Source: Shinella sp. XGS7
GTDB taxonomy: Bacteria; Pseudomonadota; Gammaproteobacteria; Burkholderiales; Burkholderiaceae_C
Direction: 5' to 3'
NCBI RefSeq assembly: GCF_020535565.1
Contig: NZ_CP084758.1
Span: 2,197,501 to 2,261,500, forward strand
DNA length: 64,000 nucleotides
The notes under the pieces are model-generated. The model was not told where the DNA came from. It ran no database searches and saw only the letters and a list, made by a program, of their open reading frames with translations. The position numbers and the translations under genes were made by a program. This document shows positions 18,305-27,376 of the stretch, piece after piece (position 1 is the first letter of the stretch; every line of letters begins with the position of its first letter).

Positions 18305-19483
18305 ATGAGCACTGAACAAGCCTTTTTGCCCTTCGCCCTGCCCGAGATCGGCGAGGAGGAGATTGCCGAGGTGGTGGACACGCTGAAGAGCGGCTGGGTC
18401 ACCACCGGCCCCAAGGCCAAGCAGTTCGAGGCGGCTTTTGCCGCCTTTCTGACGCAGAACGCCGGGGACTCGCAGCTCGAGTGCATTGCCGTGAACTCGG
18501 CCACTGCCGGCCTGCATCTGGCGCTGGAAGCCCTGGGCATCGGTCCGGGCGACGAGGTCATCACCACCACCCACACCTTTACCGCCACCGCCGAGGTGGT
18601 GCGCTATCTGGGTGCGGATGTGGTGCTGGTGGACATCGACCCCGCCACGCTCAATATCGATGTGGCCGCCATCGAGGCCGCCATCACGCCGCGCACCAAG
18701 GCCATCGTGCCGGTGCATTACGCCGGCCTGGCCGTGGACATGCTGGCCGTGCTGGACATCGCCCGCAAGCACGGTCTGCGCGTGGTGGAGGACGCGGCCC
18801 ATGCCCTGCCCACCACCCTGGAGAAAGAGCTGATCGGCACCCTGGGCAGCGACGCCACGGTGTTCAGCTTCTATGCCAACAAGACCATGACCACGGGCGA
18901 GGGCGGCATGCTGGTGACGCGCAACGCCGAGCTGGCCAAGCGCGCCAAGGTGATGCGCCTGCACGGCATGAACCGCGATGCCTTCGACCGCTTCACCGCC
19001 AAGGTGCCGAGCTGGTATTACGAGATCGTGGCGCCGGGCTTCAAGTACAACCTCACCGACATCGCCGCGGCCCTGGGCCTGCACCAGCTCAAGCGCCTGC
19101 CGGCCTTCCAGGCACGGCGCGAGCAGATTGCCGCGGCCTATGACGCGGCCTTTGCCGACCTGCCCCTGATCCTGCCGCCGCAGGCGCCGGAGGGCGACAC
19201 GCACAGCTGGCACCTCTATGTGCTGCGGGTGGCGGACGATTGCGCCCTTGAGCGCGATGTCTTCATCGAGCGCATGTATGCCAAGGGCATAGGCTGCAGC
19301 GTGCACTACATCCCCCTGCATCTGCATCCCTACTGGCGCGATCGCTACGGCCTCACGCCCGCACAGTTCCCGCATTCGCAAAAAGCCTACGAGCGCATGC
19401 TCAGCATCCCGCTCTACACCGCGATGACGGATGCCGATGTGCAGCGCGTGATTGCTGCCGTGCGCGAAATTGCCCTGAGCTGA
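18305..19483 (+). CDS. DegT/DnrJ/EryC1 family aminotransferase (UDP-4-keto-sugar C4 aminotransferase-like)
   Basis: A 392-residue PLP enzyme. It begins [30 protein letters not shown], the N-terminal pattern of 4-aminotransferases such as PglE/ArnB/WecE. The cofactor segments [15 protein letters not shown] and [10 protein letters not shown] and the lysine in [16 protein letters not shown] are present. With the WbpM-like 4,6-dehydratase at 20094 it would convert UDP-GlcNAc to a UDP-4-amino-4,6-dideoxy sugar, and the PglC-like transferase between them could use the acetylated product. Gene order supports this; substrate is inferred. It shares about the same fold as the wbpE product but is clearly a separate subfamily. 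Confidence 0.86.
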   Translation: MSTEQAFLPFALPEIGEEEIAEVVDTLKSGWVTTGPKAKQFEAAFAAFLTQNAGDSQLECIAVNSATAGLHLALEALGIGPGDEVITTTHTFTATAEVVRYLGADVVLVDIDPATLNIDVAAIEAAITPRTKAIVPVHYAGLAVDMLAVLDIARKHGLRVVEDAAHALPTTLEKELIGTLGSDATVFSFYANKTMTTGEGGMLVTRNAELAKRAKVMRLHGMNRDAFDRFTAKVPSWYYEIVAPGFKYNLTDIAAALGLHQLKRLPAFQARREQIAAAYDAAFADLPLILPPQAPEGDTHSWHLYVLRVADDCALERDVFIERMYAKGIGCSVHYIPLHLHPYWRDRYGLTPAQFPHSQKAYERMLSIPLYTAMTDADVQRVIAAVREIALS

Positions 19484-19487
19484 GTCC

Positions 19488-20075
19488 ATGGCCAAGCGCG
19501 CTTTCGATCTGCTGCTCTCGGCCCTGGGCCTGCTTTTGCTGGCGCCTGTGCTGCTGCTGATCGCGCTGTGGGTCAAGCTGGATTCGCCCGGCCCCGTGTT
19601 CTTCCGCCAGGAGCGGGTAGGGCGCTTCGGCCGGCCCTTCTTCATCCACAAGTTCCGCACCATGCGGGTGGACAACGCGGGCCTGCAGATCACCGTGGGC
19701 GTGGATCCGCGCATCACCCGTGCGGGCCACTTTCTGCGAGCCGCCAAGCTGGACGAGCTGCCCCAACTCTGGGATGTGCTGCGCGGCGCCATGAGCCTGG
19801 TGGGCCCGCGGCCCGAGGTGCCGCGCTATGTGGCGCTGTACCCGCCCAAGCTGCGCGAGATCGTGCTCTCGGTGCGACCGGGCATCACCGATCCGGCCTC
19901 GCTGAGCTTTCGCAACGAGAGCGAGTTGCTGGCGGCCGCGGCCGACCCCGAGCGCGAGTATGTGGAGGTGGTGATGCCCACCAAGCTGCGTCTGGCCGCC
20001 GCCTATGTGCGCCGGGCCACGCTGCGCACCGATCTCCGCGTGATCCTGGCCACCCTGGGCGCGCTGCGCCCCTGA
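19488..20075 (+). CDS. Bacterial sugar transferase (PglC/WcaJ-type monotopic phosphoglycosyl transferase)
   Basis: A 195-residue protein. A single N-terminal hydrophobic re-entrant segment (FDLLLSALGLLLLAPVLLLIALWVKL) is followed by the catalytic core SPGPVFFRQERVGRFGRPFFIHKFRTM and LDELPQLWDVLRGAMSLVGPRPEVPRYV, which supplies the family's Asp-Glu dyad region. It moves a sugar-1-phosphate from a UDP-sugar to undecaprenyl phosphate, the first step of repeat-unit assembly. It has the short, PglC-like form without the extra N-terminal membrane helices of WcaJ. It follows the aminotransferase by four bases. Confidence 0.9.
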   Translation: MAKRAFDLLLSALGLLLLAPVLLLIALWVKLDSPGPVFFRQERVGRFGRPFFIHKFRTMRVDNAGLQITVGVDPRITRAGHFLRAAKLDELPQLWDVLRGAMSLVGPRPEVPRYVALYPPKLREIVLSVRPGITDPASLSFRNESELLAAAADPEREYVEVVMPTKLRLAAAYVRRATLRTDLRVILATLGALRP

Positions 20076-20093
20076 TGAGTTGTTGTTGACACT

Positions 20094-21977
20094 ATGAACT
20101 GGTTGTCCCTGGATGCCTTCCTGACTCGCATCCGCCCGCATCGCGAGGCCCTGGCCCTGGGCCTGGACCTGCTGGTGATGGCCCTGGCCTGGCAAGCGAC
20201 CTATCTTTTCCGCCTGGGCTTCGAGCGCTGGTTCAGCGCGCGGCCGGCTTATGACCATTGGGTGCTGCTGGGCCTGGTCGTGCTGTACGCCCTGGTGCTC
20301 AAGGGCTTGAAGGTGCCCAAGGGCATGTGGCGCTTCTCGGGCTTTGGCGAGGTCAAGCGCCTGGCCCTGGCCTGCGCCATTGCCGGCCTGGTGAGCGCCA
20401 CCGTGGTGCTGATGGCCCAGCTCAGCAAGGTGCCGCGCGCCGTGCTGGCCCTGCACCCGCTCTTCACCCTGATGGGCCTGGCCATGCTGCGCATGGGCTA
20501 CCGCATGCTCTACGAGCATATGCGCAGCCGCATCAGCGGCAGCGCCCAGGAGCAGCGCCGTGCTCTGGTGATGGGCGCGGGCGATGCGGGCCGCCTGCTG
20601 GTGGCCGGCATCCAGCACAGCCAGGGCTGGGTGGTGGTGGGCTATCTGGACGATGCGCCGGCCAAGCGCGGTGCCCGCGTGGCCGGTGTGCCCGTGCTGG
20701 GCACGCTGGAGCAGGCCAAGCACTTTGCCGAGCTGCACGGCATCACCCACCTGATCGTGGCCATGCCCGCGGCCAGCACCGCGCAGCGCCGCCGGGCCCT
20801 GGATCTGGCCGGCCAGACGGGCCTGCCCGTGCTCACCGTGCCCAGCAGCCAGGAGCTGCTGGCCGGCCGTCATGTGGACCAGGTGCGCGATATCGAGCCC
20901 GAGGACCTGCTGGGCCGCGAGCCCGTGGAACTGGACGAAGGCGGCATCAGCGAATGCCTGAATGGCAAGGTGGTGCTGATCACCGGCGCCGGGGGCTCCA
21001 TCGGCTCCGAGCTTTGCCGCCAGGTGGCGCGCTACGGCCCCTCAAGCCTCGTGCTCTACGAGCTGAGCGAGTTCGCGCTCTACACCATCGAGCAGGAGCT
21101 GGGCGAGAAGTTCCCCCACATCCCCCTGGTGCGCCTGGTGGGCGATGTGAAGGACCTGGAGCATCTGCGCTACGTCTTCGGCAAGTACAAGCCCCAGATC
21201 GTCTTCCACGCCGCGGCCTACAAGCATGTGCCGCTGATGGAGGAAGAAAACGCCTGGGCCTGCCTGCGCAACAACACCCTGGGTACCTACAACGCTTGCC
21301 AGGCCGCGGCCGAGCACGGCACCGAGCGCTTTGTGCTGATCAGCACCGACAAGGCGGTCAACCCCACCAATGTGATGGGCGCCACCAAGCGCGCCGCCGA
21401 GCTGGTCATCAGCCACATGGCCGGCGAATGCGGGAAGAAAGGCCAGCCCACCAAGTTCATGGCCGTTCGCTTCGGCAATGTGCTGGGCTCCAGCGGCAGC
21501 GTGATCCCCAAGTTCAAGGAACAGATCGCCAAGGGCGGGCCGGTGACGGTGACGCACCCGGACATCACCCGCTACTTCATGACGATTCCGGAGGCGGCGA
21601 GGTTGGTGGTGCAGGCTGGGGCGATTGGGGAGTCGGGGCAGGTGTTTGTGCTGGATATGGGGGAGCCGGTGAAGATCGCCGATCTGGCGCGGACGATGAT
21701 CCGGATGAGTGGGAAAGATCCGCGCGATATCCGGATCGAGTTTTCGGGATTGAGGCCTGGAGAGAAGCTGTATGAGGAGTTGCTCACTGACAAGGACAAC
21801 TCGCTACCGACATCTATCCCATCTCTCAGTATCGCCAGGCTGAACAGCAGGGAAGCTGCTTCAACGGTTGTTGTCTGGCTGAAACAGACACTCGCCGATC
21901 GCGTGAGCAGTGACGATAGGTTGCGCACTGCTCTTCGGGATCTTCTCCCCGCTGAGTATGTTGTGAGTCGGGCTTGA
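20094..21977 (+). CDS. WbpM/CapD-like UDP-GlcNAc 4,6-dehydratase, membrane-bound
   Basis: A 627-residue protein. Four N-terminal membrane helices (to about residue 130) are followed by a first Rossmann domain (MGAGDAGRLLVAG) and the SDR catalytic domain (LITGAGGSIGSELCRQ). The triad reads STDKAVNPTNVMGATK, with Met in place of the usual Tyr, as is normal for WbpM. It makes UDP-2-acetamido-2,6-dideoxy-4-keto hexose. Codon use changes sharply from about base 21585: glycine turns to GGG, and AGG and TTG codons appear. After about 21760 the composition becomes lower-GC to the stop. The 3' end therefore looks recombinant, while the domain itself appears intact. Confidence 0.9.
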   Translation: MNWLSLDAFLTRIRPHREALALGLDLLVMALAWQATYLFRLGFERWFSARPAYDHWVLLGLVVLYALVLKGLKVPKGMWRFSGFGEVKRLALACAIAGLVSATVVLMAQLSKVPRAVLALHPLFTLMGLAMLRMGYRMLYEHMRSRISGSAQEQRRALVMGAGDAGRLLVAGIQHSQGWVVVGYLDDAPAKRGARVAGVPVLGTLEQAKHFAELHGITHLIVAMPAASTAQRRRALDLAGQTGLPVLTVPSSQELLAGRHVDQVRDIEPEDLLGREPVELDEGGISECLNGKVVLITGAGGSIGSELCRQVARYGPSSLVLYELSEFALYTIEQELGEKFPHIPLVRLVGDVKDLEHLRYVFGKYKPQIVFHAAAYKHVPLMEEENAWACLRNNTLGTYNACQAAAEHGTERFVLISTDKAVNPTNVMGATKRAAELVISHMAGECGKKGQPTKFMAVRFGNVLGSSGSVIPKFKEQIAKGGPVTVTHPDITRYFMTIPEAARLVVQAGAIGESGQVFVLDMGEPVKIADLARTMIRMSGKDPRDIRIEFSGLRPGEKLYEELLTDKDNSLPTSIPSLSIARLNSREAASTVVVWLKQTLADRVSSDDRLRTALRDLLPAEYVVSRA

Positions 21978-21993
21978 GATGGTTGAAGTAGTA

Positions 21994-22019
21994 ACGGGGC
22001 ATTCAAGCCCCGTAGTTTT
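21994..22019 (+). terminator. Rho-independent terminator after the WbpM-like gene
   Basis: ACGGGGC (21994-22000) and GCCCCGT (22007-22013) form a 7-bp stem with a six-base loop followed by AGTTTT. It lies in the short gap between the converging halves of the polysaccharide locus. Confidence 0.75.
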
Positions 22020-22044
22020 ACAAGTCAAGCACTCAACAGCTCGA

Positions 22045-22629
22045 TCATTCCTTGATGGGTGTGCTGCACAAAGTCTTCATGACCATGTGGCCGAACATCA
22101 GATGGACGTCCTCGCACATCTGCATGTCGAATGAGTTCACCCAGACGCTGTGGTCGCACATCGGCATCATCTTGCCACCGTCGTAACCGACGATACCGAG
22201 GACCTTGCCGCCAGCCTTACGCGCCGATTCGATAGCTTTCAGCACGTTGGGTGAGTTGCCGCTGCCGCTCACGGCGATCAGGAGATCTCCTTCGTCCATC
22301 AGTGCGTCTACCTGGCCTGCAAACACATCAGCATAGGACAGGTCATTGCCATAGGCTGTAATCAGGCCCATGTTGTCGCACAGGCACACGCCACGGAACT
22401 TCTTGCCGGTGGCCAGGTTGACCATCTTGTTCCAGTCGGTGATGTAGTGCGACGCGGTCGACGCGCTACCGCCGTTGCCACAGGTCAGGATTTTCTTGCC
22501 GCCGTCGAATGCGGCGCGGACCATGTCGATACCCTTCTGGAACGCCGTGGTATCCAGCTGTTGAGCAAGGCGGGCGTGGGCGGCGAGGTAATTGGAGACA
22601 GTGAATTCGGTGGACATGGGAAGCGTCAT
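22045..22629 (-). CDS. gmhA: Sedoheptulose-7-phosphate isomerase (GmhA-like SIS protein)
   Basis: A 194-residue SIS-domain protein with the nucleotide/sugar-phosphate loops KKILTCGNGGSASTASHYITDW and LIAVSGSGNSPNVLKAIESARKAGGKVLGIVG, and the C-terminal MCEDVHLMFGHMVMKTL typical of GmhA. It converts sedoheptulose-7-phosphate to D-glycero-D-manno-heptose-7-phosphate. The ATG at 22629 overlaps the stop of the upstream kinase gene (ATGA); a second ATG at 22617 is the alternative start. It is the last gene of the minus-strand operon and supplies the HddA-like kinase next to it. Confidence 0.9.
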   Translation of the reverse strand: MTLPMSTEFTVSNYLAAHARLAQQLDTTAFQKGIDMVRAAFDGGKKILTCGNGGSASTASHYITDWNKMVNLATGKKFRGVCLCDNMGLITAYGNDLSYADVFAGQVDALMDEGDLLIAVSGSGNSPNVLKAIESARKAGGKVLGIVGYDGGKMMPMCDHSVWVNSFDMQMCEDVHLMFGHMVMKTLCSTPIKE

Positions 22630-23612
22630 TCGGTGGGTTGATAGAAAACGATCTGAGCGCCGGTGCGATCAAACCGGAACTTCACAGGCTGCAGATCGCT
22701 GAGCGCAGCGGTGATCTGCGCGTGGCGCTCCGGAGGGGCGTAGAACATCATGAATCCTCCATTGCCGGCGCCGAGCAGCTTCCCGCCCAGCGCGCCATTG
22801 GCCAAGCCTGCGGCGTACCAGCTGTCGATCTGCGGATCGGAGATTCCTGACGTTAGTTGGGCCTTGAGGCGCCAGTTCTCGTCAAGCAGCGTACCTAGAT
22901 GCTCAAGCGTGCCAGATTCGAGCTGCTCTTTCATCTCGAAGGCTAACTGGACCATCCGGCGCATCAGCGCGCGGCGGTCGGTCGCTTGCATCGCCGCCGA
23001 TTGGCTGGCCAGCACGGCGGACGCGCTGCGGGTACGGCCAGTGAAGAAGACCAAGGTCGAATCCTCCATCTCCTGCAGCAGGCTGGGCTTGCAGATGACT
23101 GGGTCGACCGACACCGAGTCGTCCGGGTGGAAGCGGATGAGGTTGAGGCCGCCGTAGGCCGCCGCGTACTGGTCCTGCTTGCCGATTGGCTCGCCACAGC
23201 GGTCGATTTCTATCTCGCAGGCTTGCCGCGCCAGTGTCTCCTTCGAGACGAAGCGGTTGCGGTAGGCGTACAGCGCATTCAGCAGGCCCACGGTGTAGGT
23301 GCTGGAGGATCCCAGGCCTGAACCCTTGGACGGGATGTCAGCCATAGAGGCGATCTCGATGCCACCGTCAATTCCAACCACATCCAGCGCCTGTCGGACC
23401 AGCGGATGCTCGATCTCATGCCGCGACTGGACGTCCTCGGTCTTGGTGTAGCTTAGCCGGATGCGCCCATCGAACTTCTTGTTGACGCAGATGTACATGT
23501 ACTTGTCGATCGATGTCGACAGCACGGCGCCGATTTCCTCGCGGTAGTAGGCGGGCAGGTCGCTGCCACCGCCGACAAAACTCATCCGCAAGGGAGTCTT
23601 GCTGACAATCAC
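22626..23612 (-). CDS. hddA: D-glycero-D-manno-heptose-7-phosphate kinase (GHMP family)
   Basis: A 328-residue GHMP kinase. It starts MIVSKTPLRMSFVGGGSDLPAYY, a hallmark of HddA/FKP-like sugar kinases, and has the ATP loop PSKGSGLGSSSTYTVGLLNAL and a C-terminal LLGAGNGGFMMFYAPPE motif. Family knowledge: phosphorylates heptose-7-phosphate at O1 to give the alpha-1,7-bisphosphate. It sits between the bifunctional-plus enzyme at 23613 and gmhA with zero or overlapping spacing, completing the GDP-heptose route. Confidence 0.9.
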   Translation of the reverse strand: MIVSKTPLRMSFVGGGSDLPAYYREEIGAVLSTSIDKYMYICVNKKFDGRIRLSYTKTEDVQSRHEIEHPLVRQALDVVGIDGGIEIASMADIPSKGSGLGSSSTYTVGLLNALYAYRNRFVSKETLARQACEIEIDRCGEPIGKQDQYAAAYGGLNLIRFHPDDSVSVDPVICKPSLLQEMEDSTLVFFTGRTRSASAVLASQSAAMQATDRRALMRRMVQLAFEMKEQLESGTLEHLGTLLDENWRLKAQLTSGISDPQIDSWYAAGLANGALGGKLLGAGNGGFMMFYAPPERHAQITAALSDLQPVKFRFDRTGAQIVFYQPTE

Positions 23613-25538
23613 TTACTTCTCCCAATCAATCATGTGCTCCGCAGATTCTGCAGATCTGCGGATTGTCGCGGTTTCGTCGCTGGCTCGGCTGTTCAGAACT
23701 TCAGTTGTCTGTTCTTCCGTGTAGCCGCGGGCGGTGTAGTCGTCCTTCAATCGTTTGAGGCGGATATCCTCTGACTCGTTAATGAATAGCCTCAGGGTGC
23801 GAGCTGGTGGTGTCAGCGCGGATAGGCAAAGTGCTGGTACGCCCTCGATGATGAGTAGGTCATCTGTACCGACTGAATGGCGTTCACCGTGCGGGGCTAT
23901 GGTACGCGTGAAGCGGTCATATACCGGCTCCTCAAACTCTACGCGCTGCGTCGCCCCGGCGATTTCTGCGAGCCGGGACACCGCGGCCGCTAGGTTGTAA
24001 CGATTGAGTACGCCCGCGCCTTCGGCGCGCTCGCTGCCGGGCTTGAGCCAGCCGTCCAGCGAGACGATGTGGGCGTGCTTGCCCAGCACCGCCAGCAGTT
24101 CCTTGAGCACTTGCGCTGCGGAGGACTTGCCCGATCGTGCCAGACCGCCGATCAGGATGACGCGGCGGTCCAGCGCAGCCAGCGCAATGGGCGCCAACTG
24201 GCGCCGTGCACGGGCGTGACCCACAGTGATCCACTGCACCGCGTCAGCCAGGTTTGTGGCGACATAGTCTGGGCGTCCGGCGTGCTTGGCGTCCTGCCCC
24301 CCGTACCCGGTGTGCAGCAGCATCGTGCGAACGCCAGCGCGCCGACCCGCCTCGATGTCGGCGGTCGTGTCGCCCACCATCCAGGAGCCTTCGCGGGAGA
24401 TGGCGAGATCCCGCGAGGCTTGCTCGATCATGCCGGGCGCAGGCTTGCGGCAGTCACAGACGATCTTCAGCGCTGGCACCTCGCCCTCGAATCCCTTGTC
24501 CGGATGATGCGGGCAGTAGTAGATCGCGTCCAGGTAGGCGCGCTGGGTGCCAAGCAGGCTCTCCAAGCGTGCATGGATTTGATGAAGCTCTTCGATCGTT
24601 ACGTCGCCACGAGCGATAACGGGCTGGTTGGTCGTGAGTACAGCGAGCAGACCTGCTCGGTTGAGCTGCCGCACAGCCTCGCCGACGCCTGGGAGCAACT
24701 CGATCTGATCGGGGGACTTCAGGTGGTTTACCTCGCGGTTCAAGGTTCCGTCCCGGTCCAAGAAAACCGCTTTGCGTAGCCCACGCCAGGACAGGCGCTC
24801 TGGCAGACCTACTTCGATGTCGCGCTCGACCTTGTCGAGACGGTCCGGTGTACCCATGTCCTTGATGTACTCAGGCGTGACATAGCCGTGTAGTCGCAAG
24901 CCTTGGGCAAGCATTGCGGGGAACATGTGCTTGGCGATGTCAGCCTTGCCGGCTTCGGGTGTGACTGAGGCCAGGGACTCGTTGCGGATGGCGTAAAGCG
25001 CGGCGTTCACCAAGTTGCGCAGGTCCTGTCCTTCCGGATGTGGATAGGGGTGGATGCCGCGTACCTGCCCCTGATTGTCGATGTCGACTAGGTCGGAATC
25101 GTAGGGATGGTCGTTCGGGTGCAGGAACAGCGTGGCGTTCGCGTCGGAGGCCAGATGTGCGTCGAAGAACCGGCGTAGGTCTATATCGAGATAGGTGTCG
25201 CCGTACAGCAGCAGGAACTGCGGCTTGAGTGCGTGTAGCGCGTCTCGCAGTGCGCCGGAGGTGCCGCGCGGTACGTCCTCGACCTCGTAGCGTATGCGCA
25301 CGCCGAATCGCGAGCCGTCTCCAAAGAAGTCAGAGATGGTCTCGTGTCGGTGATGGACCAGCAGGGCGATGTCGGTGAATCCGTGCCTGCGACAGAGTTC
25401 AATTTGGTGTTGCAGTACCGGTTTGCCCATCACCGGGACCATGGGCTTGGGCAGGTCGCCGGAGCGGCTGGCGAGGCGGGTGCCCTGGCCTCCCGCGAGG
25501 ATGGCGACGTTGCAGAGGAACGTGGGGGACGACGTCAT
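23613..25538 (-). CDS. Triple-domain heptose enzyme: nucleotidyltransferase (HddC-like) + HAD phosphatase (GmhB-like) + P-loop kinase-like domain
   Basis: A 641-residue protein. Residues 10-240 form a sugar nucleotidyltransferase (AILAGGQGTRL, then PKPMVPVMGKPVLQHQIE and LLLYGDTYLDID). Residues 256-440 form a HAD-IIIA phosphatase (VFLDRDGTLNRE with nucleophile D261, CDCRKPAPGMI, MVGDTTADIEAGRRAG), like GmhB. Residues 460-641 carry a Walker A loop G-L-A-R-S-G-K-S (465-472) and a uridine-kinase-like layout (VSLDGWLKP, LLIIEGVPAL). The first two activities remove the 7-phosphate and attach GMP to heptose-1-phosphate. The role of the third domain is unknown. Start 25538 matches the family N-terminus; upstream in-frame codons are not conserved-looking. 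Confidence 0.85.
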   Translation of the reverse strand: MTSSPTFLCNVAILAGGQGTRLASRSGDLPKPMVPVMGKPVLQHQIELCRRHGFTDIALLVHHRHETISDFFGDGSRFGVRIRYEVEDVPRGTSGALRDALHALKPQFLLLYGDTYLDIDLRRFFDAHLASDANATLFLHPNDHPYDSDLVDIDNQGQVRGIHPYPHPEGQDLRNLVNAALYAIRNESLASVTPEAGKADIAKHMFPAMLAQGLRLHGYVTPEYIKDMGTPDRLDKVERDIEVGLPERLSWRGLRKAVFLDRDGTLNREVNHLKSPDQIELLPGVGEAVRQLNRAGLLAVLTTNQPVIARGDVTIEELHQIHARLESLLGTQRAYLDAIYYCPHHPDKGFEGEVPALKIVCDCRKPAPGMIEQASRDLAISREGSWMVGDTTADIEAGRRAGVRTMLLHTGYGGQDAKHAGRPDYVATNLADAVQWITVGHARARRQLAPIALAALDRRVILIGGLARSGKSSAAQVLKELLAVLGKHAHIVSLDGWLKPGSERAEGAGVLNRYNLAAAVSRLAEIAGATQRVEFEEPVYDRFTRTIAPHGERHSVGTDDLLIIEGVPALCLSALTPPARTLRLFINESEDIRLKRLKDDYTARGYTEEQTTEVLNSRASDETATIRRSAESAEHMIDWEK

Positions 25539-25546
25539 GGTGCTGT

Positions 25547-26356
25547 TTATCGACGGACACGTAGAAGCATGAACCGGAAGACCGACTCCTGCACGGGGGC
25601 GGGGAGGATTGACCAAGTGCCGATACAGGCGATGCCGGCGATTCGGCGCAGCAAGTGACTGGGGCCGAAGTTCCGCACTCGCGCTCGGAGGTTGAAGCGC
25701 CAGTGGTTCGGATGGCGGCGCGTCTGCGCTTGCCTGTACTTTACTAGCACGTCCGGGACGTTCGCGAACTTCACACCACGATTCAGCCACCGCAGCCAGA
25801 GGTCGAGATCCTCTGCGAAGCGGAACGTCGGATCGTAGCTACCGAAGCGCTTCGCGATATCGGCACGATACATGACCGTCGGATGCGCCAGCGTGGTCGT
25901 GAACTGAAGCTTGCGCGCGATGTCTTCGGAGCGCTCTGGGTAGTGGCGCTCTGCAGTCGGTCGGCCTGCCTCATCGATCAACTGCAGCCCTGCGCCGACC
26001 ACGCCGACGTCCGGATGCGCGTCCATGAACGCCACCTGGATGGCGAGCCGTTCCGGTAGGCAGACGTCATCGGAGTCGAAGCGAGCCAGCAACGGCGCTC
26101 TCGCCAAAGATATCGCGAGGTTCAGACTACCAGGTAGACCCAAGCGTTCGGTCGGATGGATGTAGTGAAACCGCGGGTCGCGCGCACAGATGCGTTGGCA
26201 GGCCAGCGCGGCTTCCGGGCGGGTACTTTCATCGACCACGATGCACTCGAAGTCGGTGAAGGTCTGCTCCATCACGCTGGACAGGCTCTGCTCCAGGATA
26301 TGCTCCGGCTCGTTGAAGGCCGGAACGAGGAGCGTCACCTTCGGGGTGTTATCCAT
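25547..26356 (-). CDS. Glycosyltransferase family 2 protein
   Basis: A 269-residue GT-A protein. It starts VTLLVPAFNEPEHILEQSLSSVMEQTFTDFECIVVDES and carries the metal-binding LARFDSDDVCLPERLAIQ (DxD-type) and FAEDLDLWLRWLNRG, both typical of GT2. Start 26356 (MDNTPK) overlaps the stop of the epimerase gene by eight bases. The acceptor and donor are unknown; a GDP-heptose donor is possible because the heptose genes follow directly. Confidence 0.87.
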   Translation of the reverse strand: MDNTPKVTLLVPAFNEPEHILEQSLSSVMEQTFTDFECIVVDESTRPEAALACQRICARDPRFHYIHPTERLGLPGSLNLAISLARAPLLARFDSDDVCLPERLAIQVAFMDAHPDVGVVGAGLQLIDEAGRPTAERHYPERSEDIARKLQFTTTLAHPTVMYRADIAKRFGSYDPTFRFAEDLDLWLRWLNRGVKFANVPDVLVKYRQAQTRRHPNHWRFNLRARVRNFGPSHLLRRIAGIACIGTWSILPAPVQESVFRFMLLRVRR

Positions 26357-27344
26357 TCGTGACGCCTGCCGCGAAGCCTTCCTGTGTCGCAATTTGGTCG
26401 ATCGCGTGACGCACGGCGTCGGCGGAGTTTCGGCTGGGAGCCCAGCCCGCCTCGCGCAGGCGCTCAACGGAGTACTGGAACTTGGGCACGTCGCCGATCC
26501 AGCCCTTGTTGCCGGTGCCGAAGTGGATGCCAGCCTGGGGGCTCACACGCGCGATGACTGATTGGGCGATGAAGCGGACTGTTACGCCGTCGTCGACCGG
26601 TCCGATGTTGACCGGGAAAATCTTGGGCAGGTGAGTGGCGGCACGGATGTGCATCATGGCGTCCACGAGGTCCGACACATGCAGATAGGCCTTTTGCTGG
26701 GTGCCGTCACCAAGAACGTCAAGGCGCCCGGAGTCTGTCTTGAGCTTGTTGATGAAGTCCAGGATCACGCCGTGGGTCGCAGGAGCGCCGACGACGTTAG
26801 GGAAGCGGAAAAGGTTCGCGCGTTCCAGGTAGGACTCGGCGGCAGCAGAGATGAGTGCCTCTGATGCCAGCTTCATGGCGCCGTAGTTTGATATTGGCAG
26901 CAATGGGCCGATAGCCTCGTGCAGCGGCACACCGCCGAGGTCACCATAGATGGCCGAACTGGATGCGAAATGCAGGGCTGGGACCTTGTAGAGCTTCATC
27001 GCCTCGAGCAGGGAGAAGGTGGTCATGAAGGTGTCGCGCAGGTCGACGTTGGCGTCCATGACGCCGGCGGGGATGTCGGAGTTGGCGGCCAGATGCCAGA
27101 CCTCGTCGATGGCTCCCAGCTTTAGGGCGGCCTCGAACGCCTGCAGTGTCGCGACGCGATCTGACAGATCGACGTGGACGAAGTGCACACGGCTTGGCGC
27201 GGCGACGCGTGCGGCGTCGAGATACTCCTCGCGGCCTCGGCACAAGTTATCCAGGACCATCAGGTGACGGTCTTCCTTGGCGAGCAGGGGCAGCAGGTTG
27301 CATCCGACGAAGCCGGCACCCCCGGCGATGATGGAAACGTTCAT
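26349..27344 (-). CDS. NAD-dependent epimerase/dehydratase (extended SDR)
   Basis: A 331-residue extended SDR. The NAD-binding loop IIAGGAGFVGCNLLPLL is at the N-terminus, and the catalytic Ser and YxxxK appear as FASSSAIYG and SNYGAMK. The WHLAANSD segment is typical of UDP/GDP-sugar epimerases. Start 27344 directly precedes the NAD loop. It could be a C4 or C6 epimerase of the heptose or another sugar nucleotide; sequence alone does not settle which. Confidence 0.86.
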   Translation of the reverse strand: MNVSIIAGGAGFVGCNLLPLLAKEDRHLMVLDNLCRGREEYLDAARVAAPSRVHFVHVDLSDRVATLQAFEAALKLGAIDEVWHLAANSDIPAGVMDANVDLRDTFMTTFSLLEAMKLYKVPALHFASSSAIYGDLGGVPLHEAIGPLLPISNYGAMKLASEALISAAAESYLERANLFRFPNVVGAPATHGVILDFINKLKTDSGRLDVLGDGTQQKAYLHVSDLVDAMMHIRAATHLPKIFPVNIGPVDDGVTVRFIAQSVIARVSPQAGIHFGTGNKGWIGDVPKFQYSVERLREAGWAPSRNSADAVRHAIDQIATQEGFAAGVTNG

Positions 27345-27376
27345 GTAATTACGGCTCTCGAGAAGATGAAAAGCGT

